Shown here: in pieces, positions 57,982 through 64,000 of the stretch | Layout of the letters: each line of letters begins with the position of its first letter | Numbering within the stretch: the first letter of the stretch is position 1 | Assembly: GCF_001571145.1 (NCBI RefSeq) | Contig: NZ_BCTF01000002.1 | Location: forward strand, 1-64,000 | Source of the DNA: Hydrogenophaga flava NBRC 102514 | GTDB taxonomy: Bacteria; Pseudomonadota; Gammaproteobacteria; Burkholderiales; Burkholderiaceae_C | Length of the DNA stretch: 64,000 nucleotides | Reading direction: 5' to 3' | The notes under the pieces: generated by a model | What the model was told of the DNA's origin: nothing | Database searches by the model: none | Seen by the model: the letters and a program-made list of their open reading frames with translations, nothing else | Translations under genes and position numbers: made by a program

Positions 57982-58784
57982 GGCGTGGCCTCCAGCGCGG
58001 GGCCCTGCGAGTGCATGTGCGGGTGATACCCCCTGGCGGGCGAGCCGGTCTCGCATTCGCCGGCCTGCTCGTCGAAGGGTTCGCGCAGCGACTGCGCGCG
58101 GGCCCAGTTCGCGTCGGTCAGCACCTCGGCCGTGGCGCCCCAGGCCACCGGCTCGCGCGCCAGCAGCAGGGTCTGGGGGAAGTGTTCTCGCACCTGCGCC
58201 AGATCGTGCAGCACGGCGATCACCGTCTTGTCCTGGCGCTGCCAGCCGTGCAACAGGGCCAGCAGGTCGGCGGTAGTGCGCTGGTCCACCGCGGCAAAGG
58301 GTTCGTCCAGCAGCACCACGGGCGCGTCCTGCAGGACCAGCCGCGCGAACCGCGCGCGCTGCAGCTGCCCGCCCGAGAGCGTGTCCAGCCCGCGCCTCTC
58401 GAAGCCCGAGAGGCCGACCGCGGCCAGCGCGGCATCGCACTGCTGCCGGTGCGCGGCGGTGAAGCGCCCGAGCGCGCCGACCCGCCGCCACAGACCGCTG
58501 GCCACCATGCCACGCACGTCGATGGGAAAGCTGGCGTCGAGCTCGCTGTGCTGCGGCAACCAGGCGATGTGCTCGCGCCGCAGGCCTTCGATGTGGCCCG
58601 ACAGCGGCGCCAGCGCTCCGGCCAGCGCCTTGACCAAGGTGCTTTTGCCGGCGCCGTTGGGACCGACCACGGCCACCAGCGCACCGGGTTCAATGTGCAG
58701 GCTCAGGTGGTGCACCGCCGGGTGGCGCTCGTAGCCCAGCGTCAAGTCGCGCAGGGTGATGGTGGGGGCTTGGGGGCCTGTCAT
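57978..58784 (-). CDS. znuC: Zinc ABC transporter ATP-binding protein
   Basis: A 268-residue ABC ATPase with Walker A GPNGAGKSTLVK, signature LSGGQLQRAR and Walker B VVLLDEPFAAVD. A His-containing C-terminal tail (GYHPHMHSQG) may bind metal. Start ATG 58784 is right next to the zur-znuC intergenic region, making it the first gene of znuCBA-cobW-cobW. Confidence 0.94.
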   Translation of the reverse strand: MTGPQAPTITLRDLTLGYERHPAVHHLSLHIEPGALVAVVGPNGAGKSTLVKALAGALAPLSGHIEGLRREHIAWLPQHSELDASFPIDVRGMVASGLWRRVGALGRFTAAHRQQCDAALAAVGLSGFERRGLDTLSGGQLQRARFARLVLQDAPVVLLDEPFAAVDQRTTADLLALLHGWQRQDKTVIAVLHDLAQVREHFPQTLLLAREPVAWGATAEVLTDANWARAQSLREPFDEQAGECETGSPARGYHPHMHSQGPALEATP

Positions 58785-58801
58785 TGGGCTGTGTAAACTG
58801 T

Positions 58802-58816
58802 TGCAACTCAATTGCG
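58802..58816 (-). promoter_or_regulatory. Degenerate Zur-box-like dyad on the znuC side
   Basis: TGCAACTCAATTGCG keeps the outer GCAAC and TTGCG arms of the perfect palindrome at 58833-58847 but not its centre; it sits about 17 bp before the znuC start. GTTGCAAC (58800-58807) is itself a perfect palindrome overlapping it. Confidence 0.5.
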
Positions 58817-58832
58817 ATAGTGCGAATGTTAA

Positions 58833-58847
58833 CGCAACATTGTTGCG
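58833..58847 (+). promoter_or_regulatory. Probable Zur box on the zur side
   Basis: CGCAACA-T-TGTTGCG is a perfect 7-1-7 palindrome ending 16 bp before the zur start codon. Odd-centred 7-1-7 symmetry is what Fur-family dimers bind. Autoregulation by Zur and control of the divergent znu operon are inferred from position. Confidence 0.7.
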
Positions 58848-58863
58848 ATAATGGAGGCCTTCT

Positions 58864-59379
58864 ATGGCAACCCGACCCAGCCCCAAAGAACCGGTGACCG
58901 TGCCGGCCGAGATCCAGACCCGTCTGGAAGCCGCCGGCCTGCGCCGCACCCTCGCCACACGCGCGGTGCTGGGCCTGTTCCTGGCCAACCCGCAGGGCAC
59001 GCTCAGCCACGCCCAGGCCCTGGCCTCGCTGCAGACTCGCGGGCTGGACATCAACCGCGTCACCCTCTACCGGCTGCTGGAACGCCTGGCCGCCTGTGGT
59101 GTGCTGCAGCGCCAGACCGACGACGACGCGCGCACCTGGCGCTTCCGACTGGCCGACCTGAGCGAGGACGGCACTGCGCCGCGCTTCGAATGCGACGCCT
59201 GCCATCGGCAGTTCCGCCTGGCCTCGGCGAGCGAACCGGCGCGGGCCGTGGCCGACGAGCTGATGCGCACGCTGGCGGGCATGGGGCACCGGGGCCTGCG
59301 GCTGGACATGGCCGTGCACGGCACATGCGCCGACTGCGCCGATCCCTCGGGCAGCCCGGCGACGGAGCCGCCGCGGTGA
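58864..59379 (+). CDS. zur: Zinc uptake regulator Zur (Fur family)
   Basis: A 171-residue Fur-family repressor. The winged helix contains AGLRRTLATRAVLGLF and NRVTLYRLLERLAACGVL. The structural zinc site is ECDAC plus CADC near the C-terminus, and the His-rich segment usual of Fur is thin, supporting Zur. It starts a rightward operon with a MacB-like ABC pair, and its stop overlaps the next start (GTGA). It lies across from znuC. Confidence 0.93.
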   Translation: MATRPSPKEPVTVPAEIQTRLEAAGLRRTLATRAVLGLFLANPQGTLSHAQALASLQTRGLDINRVTLYRLLERLAACGVLQRQTDDDARTWRFRLADLSEDGTAPRFECDACHRQFRLASASEPARAVADELMRTLAGMGHRGLRLDMAVHGTCADCADPSGSPATEPPR

Positions 59380-60026
59380 TCGAGACCCGCGACCTTGCCT
59401 TCTCCTACTCGCAGGCGCCTGTCCTGCGCTTCCCCGACGTGGCGGTGCCGCAGGGCGGCACGCTGCTGCTGCGCGGGCCCTCGGGCAGCGGCAAGTCCAC
59501 CTGGCTGGCCCTGGTCTCCGGTCTGCTCACGCCATCGTCCGGGGAGGTGGTCGTGGTCGGGCAGGCGGTGCACGCGCTGGCCGGCGCGGCCCGCGACCGC
59601 TGGCGCGCGCGTTGCCTGGGTTTTTTGCCGCAGAAGCTGTTCCTGAGCGAAGCGCTGTCGGTGGCCGACAACCTGGCGCTGGTGTTCTTCGCCGCCGGAC
59701 TGCCGGTGGACCGGGGCGCCATCGGGCGTGCGCTGTCGGCGCTGGACCTGTCGGCGCTGACGGAGCGCAAACCGTCGCAGCTCTCGGGTGGCCAGGCTCA
59801 GCGGGTGGCATTGGCGCGGGCGTTGCTGCTGCAGCCCAAAGTGTTGCTGGTCGACGAACCCACGGCCAGCCTGGACGACGAGGCCTGCGCGGCCGCGCTG
59901 GCGCTGCTGCAGCGTGGTGCCGCCGAGGTCGGCGCGACGCTGGTGATCTCGACCCACGACGCACGCGTGGTGCAGGCGCTGCCCGCCGCGCAGACGCTGC
60001 GGCTGGCGCGGGAGGGAGTGGCATGA
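59376..60026 (+). CDS. ABC transporter ATP-binding protein (LolD/MacB-like) of the zur operon
   Basis: A 216-residue ABC ATPase with GTG start at 59376 overlapping the zur stop. Walker A GPSGSGKS, signature LSGGQAQRVAL and Walker B VLLVDEPTASLDDEA are intact. The size and the following FtsX-like permease fit a MacB/LolCDE-type system that works on lipoproteins or envelope proteins rather than bulk solute uptake. In Pseudomonas aeruginosa the like-arranged PA4064 is zinc-repressed. Confidence 0.9.
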   Translation: MIETRDLAFSYSQAPVLRFPDVAVPQGGTLLLRGPSGSGKSTWLALVSGLLTPSSGEVVVVGQAVHALAGAARDRWRARCLGFLPQKLFLSEALSVADNLALVFFAAGLPVDRGAIGRALSALDLSALTERKPSQLSGGQAQRVALARALLLQPKVLLVDEPTASLDDEACAAALALLQRGAAEVGATLVISTHDARVVQALPAAQTLRLAREGVA

Positions 60027-61234
60027 ACGTGCTGAGCCTGTCCTGGCGCTACCTCTGGTCGCGTCCGCTGTCCACGGCGCTGAACCTGCTGTTGCTCACA
60101 CTCGGGCTGGCCTCGATGGCCTTCGTGCTGATCGCACAGCACCAGGTGGACCGTGCGTTCGAGCGCGACCTGCAGGGCATCGACGCGGTGGTCGGCGCCA
60201 AGGGCAGCCCGATGCAGCTGATCCTGGCGGGTGTGTTCCACATCGATGTGCCGCCGGGCAACATCCCTCTGGAGGAAGTGAAGAAGCTGCAGGCCCATCC
60301 ACAGGTGGCGCAGCTGATTCCGCTGAGCCTGGGCGACAACCTGCAGGGCTTCCGCATCGTCGGCACCACGCCGGACTACGCAACCCACTACGGCGCGACC
60401 CTGGCGCAGGGCGCGTTCTGGACCGCGCCGATGCAGGCGGTGCTGGGCGCCCAGGTGGCGCGCAGCACCGGTCTGGCGCTAGGCCAGTCTTTCGTCGGTG
60501 CGCACGGGCTGGGCAGCGGCGGCGCGGTGCACGGCGAGGCGCTGTATGCGGTGAACGGCGTGCTCGCGCCCTGCGGCTGTGTGCTCGACCGGCTGGTGCT
60601 GACGGCGACCGAATCGGTCTGGAAGGTGCACGACGACATGCACGCCACCGAGGACATGGACGAAGAAGACCGCGCGGCCATCGAGGCCGACCGGGAGGTG
60701 ACGCTGGCCTTGATCCGCTACCGCACGCCGCTGGCGGCCGCGAGCTTTCCGCGCTTCATCAACGACAGCACGCCGATGCAGGCGGCCTCGCCGGCGGTGG
60801 AGATCACGCGCCTGCTGAGCATGGTGGGTGTGGGCACGCGTGTGCTGCAAGGCCTGGGCGCGGTGCTGCTGGCGGTGGCCGGGCTGTCGGTGTTCATCGC
60901 GCTCTGGGGCGCGGTGCGCGAGCGCCGCCACGACCTGGCGATGCTGCGCATGCTCGGCGCGCCGCCGACCCGGGTGGGCGCGCTGGTGCTGTGCGAATCG
61001 CTGTGGCTGGCGCTGATGGCCTGCACGCTGGGCTTGCTGGCGGCACACGGTCTGACCGCGCTGATGGGGCAGATGTTGATGGACCAGCAGTCGCTGGCCA
61101 TCACGGGCTGGCAGTGGGTGCCCGCCGAAGGGTGGGTGCCGCTGCTGGCCCTGGGGGTGGCGGTGGTGGCGGCGCTGGTGCCGGCCGTCAGCGCCTATCG
61201 GGTCGATGTGACCCAGTTGTTGAACACGAGGTGA
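60023..61234 (+). CDS. MacB/FtsX-like ABC permease of the zur operon
   Basis: A 403-residue permease: an N-terminal membrane helix (SLSWRYLWSRPLSTALNLLLLTLGLASMAFVL), a large periplasmic domain with VGAKGSPMQLILAGVFH, an acidic patch (VHDDMHATEDMDEEDRAAIEAD) that could bind metal, and three C-terminal helices of the FtsX type. PA4065 of P. aeruginosa is the positional counterpart. ATGA overlap with the ATPase gene. Confidence 0.9.
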   Translation: MNVLSLSWRYLWSRPLSTALNLLLLTLGLASMAFVLIAQHQVDRAFERDLQGIDAVVGAKGSPMQLILAGVFHIDVPPGNIPLEEVKKLQAHPQVAQLIPLSLGDNLQGFRIVGTTPDYATHYGATLAQGAFWTAPMQAVLGAQVARSTGLALGQSFVGAHGLGSGGAVHGEALYAVNGVLAPCGCVLDRLVLTATESVWKVHDDMHATEDMDEEDRAAIEADREVTLALIRYRTPLAAASFPRFINDSTPMQAASPAVEITRLLSMVGVGTRVLQGLGAVLLAVAGLSVFIALWGAVRERRHDLAMLRMLGAPPTRVGALVLCESLWLALMACTLGLLAAHGLTALMGQMLMDQQSLAITGWQWVPAEGWVPLLALGVAVVAALVPAVSAYRVDVTQLLNTR

Positions 61235-61239
61235 AACCG

Positions 61240-61482
61240 ATGAAAAAGACCGCTCTCTTCCTGGCCCTGTCCGCCTGCATGACCACCGCCGCGCTGGCGC
61301 AGCACTCCGACAAGGAACTGCAGGAAGACATCCAGCGCCACCGCGCCATGGCCGCGGCCCACGAGGGCGCGGCCAAATGCCTGGAGACCAAGAGGGACGA
61401 GAAGGTCTGCATGGCGGAACTTCAGGCCGCGTGCAGGGGTCTGGCGATTGGCAAATACTGTGGGATGAAGCACGCGCATTAA
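61240..61482 (+). CDS. Small Cys-rich periplasmic protein of the zur operon
   Basis: An 80-residue protein. MKKTALFLALSACMTTAALAQ is a Sec signal peptide with cleavage after LAQ, leaving about 59 residues. The mature part has four Cys (AAKCLETK, DEKVCMAEL, QAACRGL, GKYCGMKHAH) and His residues at both ends, so metal binding or two disulfides are possible. It begins 5 bp after the permease gene and is clearly part of the zur operon. No family is recognised. Confidence 0.8.
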   Translation: MKKTALFLALSACMTTAALAQHSDKELQEDIQRHRAMAAAHEGAAKCLETKRDEKVCMAELQAACRGLAIGKYCGMKHAH

Positions 61483-61486
61483 TGGG

Positions 61487-61571
61487 CCACCCCCGCGCCG
61501 CGCTTCGCGCGTCACCCCCTCCAGGGGGCAACGCGAGCGGCCCGGCGGAGCCGGTTCCGCCGCGTTCTTGA
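61487..61571 (+). repeat. Dispersed GC-rich intergenic repeat, copy B
   Basis: About 85 bp matching 43789-43869 in inverted orientation, with the same ordered blocks (CCACCCCCGC to TTCTTGA). It fills the gap between the small Cys-rich gene and the DUF3299 gene and can form stable hairpins, which could terminate or stabilise the zur-operon mRNA. Confidence 0.8.
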
Positions 61572-61590
61572 ATGAAGTCCTTGCTCTCTT

Positions 61591-62148
61591 ATGAATCTTC
61601 GTTTTCGTTGCTTGCTGTTGCCGCTGGCTTGTTTCTCCGGGTTGGCGTTGGCGCAGCTGACGTCGCCCATTGGCACGCCTGCCGCGCCGGCCGCCGGGGC
61701 TGCAGCCGATCCCGTCGTGCCTCCGCATGTGCAAGGGCAGGGGGCTGGGGTGCACAGTCCGCTGTCGCCGTTTGCGCCGCTCAAGCCGCGCGAGGACGTG
61801 GTGCCCTGGTCGCTGCTGACCGACATCAAGACCGAGGTGAAGAACAAGCGCATCACACCGGTCTACACACCGGGCGTGCAGGCGCTGAACCAGAAGACGC
61901 AGAAGGTGCAGGGCTTCATGCTGCCGCTGGGGCCGGGCGAGCAGCAGCGCCACTTCCTGCTCGCATCGGTGCCACCGACCTGTTCGTTCTGCACGCCGGG
62001 CGGGCCGGAAAGCATGATCGAGGTCCGCACCAAGGCGCCGGTCAAGTACAGCCTCAATGCGGTGGTGGTCGAGGGCACGTTCCACGTGCTGCAGAACGAC
62101 CCCTACGGCCTGTACTACCGCATGACCGAAGCGGTCGGCGTCAAGTAG
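61591..62148 (+). CDS. DUF3299 family secreted protein
   Basis: A 185-residue exported protein: signal peptide ending LALAQ, a low-complexity Pro/Ala region, then the DUF3299 core. Core marks are VQGFMLPLGPGEQQRHFLLAS, PPTCSFCTPGGPESM (two Cys in C-S-F-C) and LYYRMTEA. DUF3299 proteins sit next to MacB-like pairs in zinc-regulated operons of pseudomonads (PA4066). It overlaps the convergent membrane-protein gene by 8 bp. The role is unknown; a periplasmic metal protein is the favoured idea. Confidence 0.88.
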   Translation: MNLRFRCLLLPLACFSGLALAQLTSPIGTPAAPAAGAAADPVVPPHVQGQGAGVHSPLSPFAPLKPREDVVPWSLLTDIKTEVKNKRITPVYTPGVQALNQKTQKVQGFMLPLGPGEQQRHFLLASVPPTCSFCTPGGPESMIEVRTKAPVKYSLNAVVVEGTFHVLQNDPYGLYYRMTEAVGVK

Positions 62149-63007
62149 CGCTGGTGCCGTAGGCCATGGGCGGTGGCGTGAACACCGCGCCGTCCAGGCC
62201 ATTGGCCATCGCCACCACCCACAGCGCGGTGTAGAGCGCCACGAACCCCCAGAGCCCACGCCGCCCCGCGCCCGCGGCCGCCAGCAGGGCGCCGACGAAG
62301 GGAATGAACTGCTGCGCGTGCATGCCCACGAAGTGCGCCGGCCGCAGGTCGCCGCCGCCCAGGTGCCAGCCCACCACCGGCAGGCCCGCACCCGACGGGG
62401 GTTGCACCGAACCCAGCAGGCCGCCCGCGCCCGCACCCAGCACGAAGGTCAGGACCAGGCCGATCACGACCGCTTCGCGCCACACGGGTGCCAGGTCGGC
62501 CCTGCCGTGGCGCGCGATGCGCCAGGCCAGCACCGGCTGCGTCGCCGTCATCGCCAGCGCGCCCAGGCCCATCAGCGTGTACATGACCTGATGGAACGGG
62601 CTGCTGAAGTTGAAGTGCGAGGCCTGGCCCAGCGCGGCCTGCAGCGTGATGTAGCCGATCTCGAACAGGCCGGCGCCCAGGGCCACCGCCACCAGCGCAC
62701 GCACGCTGGCGTGGCGCCGCTGTGCCTCGGGCAGCAGGCCGACGAACCAGGCGGTGCAGAGCCAGAACAAGCCGATCGAGGCCATGAACTTCAGCGGCTT
62801 GACCCAGACGTTCACCTCTCGCACGGTGCGCTCGTCCAGACCGAGCGCCACCAGGGCGGGCAGCATGGCGGCCCAGATCAGCAGGGCGGCGATGGTGAGG
62901 GTGCGCTGGCGTTCGAGGGCCTCGCGCAGCAGAACCGATGGCGTGAACGACCGCGCCCGGTCGGGCGTGAGGGCAGGAAAGGCGGCGAGGGCGGAGGAGG
63001 GTTTCAT
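62141..63007 (-). CDS. Polytopic membrane protein of unknown function
   Basis: A 288-residue protein with about eight hydrophobic helices. Notable are a VNVWVKPLKFMASIG segment, HFVGMHAQQFIPFVG and the Pro-rich C-terminus. I do not recognise a characterised family. It is translationally coupled to the upstream ABA4-like gene (ATGA overlap) and divergent, as part of that pair, from a TetR regulator, which suggests an inducible two-gene unit. Confidence 0.8.
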   Translation of the reverse strand: MKPSSALAAFPALTPDRARSFTPSVLLREALERQRTLTIAALLIWAAMLPALVALGLDERTVREVNVWVKPLKFMASIGLFWLCTAWFVGLLPEAQRRHASVRALVAVALGAGLFEIGYITLQAALGQASHFNFSSPFHQVMYTLMGLGALAMTATQPVLAWRIARHGRADLAPVWREAVVIGLVLTFVLGAGAGGLLGSVQPPSGAGLPVVGWHLGGGDLRPAHFVGMHAQQFIPFVGALLAAAGAGRRGLWGFVALYTALWVVAMANGLDGAVFTPPPMAYGTSAT

Positions 63008-63453
63008 GGGGCGACTCCGGTGGTGGAAGGGGCGGCGGAACGGCGGAGGCTGCGGACCAGGGCAAACGCCAGCAGGCCCAGCGGTCCGAAGAGAAAACAC
63101 AGCACCAGCAGCGGCACAAGCAAGGCGTGCGGCCAGCCCAGGCGCGCGGCTTCGGCCGCGATCCAGCTGCCCACGAACAGGTCGAAGGCCAGGTAGTGCA
63201 CCCAGCCGGCCACCAGCACGCCGGGCACATCGAACAGCGCACGCACCTCGGCCTGGCTGCCGAAACCGCCTTCGCCGCGCCAGTGGGTCAGCAGCATCAG
63301 CGCGTACACGGCCGACAGCAGCACCGGCACCGCGCGGCCGGAGAGCCAGCGCACGCGCCCGCTCCAGGGGGCCCGCGCAGGCGACGCGATCAGGGCGGTC
63401 CAGGCCAGCAGCGCCAGCGCGTTGCAAAGGGAAAACACGGCATCGGGGGACAT
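63004..63453 (-). CDS. ABA4-like (DUF4281) membrane protein
   Basis: A 149-residue protein with four hydrophobic helices. The motif GWVHYLAFDLFVGSWIAAEA is diagnostic of the ABA4-like family, named for a plant carotenoid-pathway protein; the bacterial role is unknown. The ATG at 63453 is preferred because AGGAG lies 6 nt upstream; an in-frame ATG at 63483 is weaker. Confidence 0.85.
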   Translation of the reverse strand: MSPDAVFSLCNALALLAWTALIASPARAPWSGRVRWLSGRAVPVLLSAVYALMLLTHWRGEGGFGSQAEVRALFDVPGVLVAGWVHYLAFDLFVGSWIAAEAARLGWPHALLVPLLVLCFLFGPLGLLAFALVRSLRRSAAPSTTGVAP

Positions 63454-63488
63454 CGGGCACTCCTGGGCGGGTTGGGTTGGCATGAACT

Positions 63489-63499
63489 AGACAGTGTCT
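63489..63499. promoter_or_regulatory. Operator-like palindrome 1 of the divergent TetR region
   Basis: AGACA-G-TGTCT is a perfect odd palindrome with core GACAGTGTC. It is the reverse complement in core of the second site 36 bp away. Confidence 0.55.
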
Positions 63500-63522
63500 G
63501 GTCCGGCATCCTATGGGCTCGA

Positions 63523-63537
63523 CTTGACACTGTCAAG
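63523..63537. promoter_or_regulatory. Operator-like palindrome 2 of the divergent TetR region
   Basis: CTTGACA-C-TGTCAAG is a perfect 7-1-7 palindrome with core GACACTGTC, next to the TetR start codon. Confidence 0.6.
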
Positions 63538-63554
63538 TGATGCACACTCGGGCC

Positions 63555-64000
63555 ATGTCTGCCCGTTCCACCGACCCCGCACAGCCCGACCTGAAACAGC
63601 GCATCCTCGAAGCCGCCGAGCACCTGCTCGAAGCCGAGGGGCTGGCCGCCCTGTCCATGCGCGAGGTGGCGCGCCGCAGCGGCGTGACCCACCAGGCGCC
63701 GTACCACCACTTCGCCGACCGCGAGGCCATCCTGGCCGAACTGGTGATGCGCGGCTTCACCGAGCTGAGCGCCCGGCTGGCGCAGGCCAACGAGCAGATT
63801 GCCGCCGTGGGCCGGCTGGAGGCGGGCATTGCGTCGGGACTGGCCTACGTCGGCTACGCCATCGATCACCCGGGCGTGTTCCGGGTCATGTTCCGGCCCG
63901 AGCTGTGCGACGTCACCCGCTTTCCCGAGGCCCAGAAATCGGGCTCATCGGCCTATGCGCAGCTGGAGCGGCTGGTGTCGGAAATCCACGGCGCCGACCA
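63555..64000 (+). CDS. TetR/AcrR family regulator (3' end outside window)
   Basis: The first 148 codons of a TetR regulator. The helix-turn-helix SMREVARRSGVTHQAPYHHFADREAIL is plain, followed by the start of the ligand-binding domain. Start options are ATG 63555 (used), ATG 63540 and GTG 63537, all in one frame; the last two fall in the palindrome. It is divergent from the ABA4-like pair and probably represses it. Confidence 0.9.
   Translation, partial: MSARSTDPAQPDLKQRILEAAEHLLEAEGLAALSMREVARRSGVTHQAPYHHFADREAILAELVMRGFTELSARLAQANEQIAAVGRLEAGIASGLAYVGYAIDHPGVFRVMFRPELCDVTRFPEAQKSGSSAYAQLERLVSEIHGAD

Overview
The window is GC-rich, gene-dense bacterial chromosome with no phage, plasmid, insertion sequence or CRISPR signature. 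The gene order folC-SPOR protein-cvpA-purF-metZ-gltX-tRNAs, the pcm-rhodanese-tolC-waaA block and the general protein character point to a Betaproteobacterium of the order Burkholderiales, most likely Comamonadaceae (for example Hydrogenophaga-like). The family assignment is an inference from gene content and order, not a database result.

Layout. 1-1.6 kb: 3' part of a secreted trypsin-fold lipoprotein protease. 1.7-10.3 kb: core metabolism (ArsC-like protein, proline iminopeptidase, folC, SPOR protein, cvpA, purF, metZ, gltX), then tRNA-Ala, tRNA-Glu and tRNA-Asp with a promoter and terminator. 10.3-13.4 kb: an EamA exporter and an overlapping alkylation-repair pair (ogt and an Ada/AlkA fusion). 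13.5-22.4 kb: surface polysaccharide and LPS genes (phosphomannomutase, two GT2 enzymes, O-antigen ligase, a Kdo transferase fused to a Kdo kinase, another glycosyltransferase), then tolC, a rhodanese and pcm. 23.1-28.2 kb: an RND efflux operon headed by its TetR regulator. 28.2-32.1 kb: a DUF2239 gene with two identical palindromes in its promoter, and an AceE-like 2-oxoacid dehydrogenase E1 divergent from an Lrp/AsnC regulator. 32.1-38.3 kb: a K+/H+-type antiporter, a frameshifted VOC gene, a methyltransferase, two GNAT enzymes, and gcdH divergent from a LysR regulator. 38.3-43.8 kb: an AraC regulator divergent from an isoquinoline-oxidoreductase-like molybdenum hydroxylase (iorAB type) with XdhC, then msrA. 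43.8-44.7 kb: a second EamA exporter whose 3' end lies in a dispersed repeat.

The two most interesting parts are at 45-49 kb and 48.9-62.1 kb. At 45.0-48.9 kb lies a 1305-residue surface or secreted protein with an ESPR-like start, a LEPR motif, two DUF4347 domains each carrying a His/Cys pair like that of caspase-fold peptidases, a legume-type lectin domain and four VCBS-like repeats. From 48.9 to 62.1 kb lies a metal-homeostasis island. It holds a dipeptide/metallophore-type ABC importer behind a good Fur box, and znuCBA followed by two CobW-family GTPases. Divergent from these is zur with a MacB-like ABC pair, an 80-residue Cys-rich periplasmic protein and a DUF3299 protein. The shared 79-bp zur/znu promoter has a perfect 15-bp palindrome next to zur and a degenerate copy next to znuC. 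The right arm resembles the zinc-repressed PA4063-PA4066 operon of Pseudomonas aeruginosa but has no recognisable PA4063-type protein.

62.1-64 kb: two linked membrane proteins (one ABA4-like) divergent from a TetR regulator, with paired operator-like palindromes between them.
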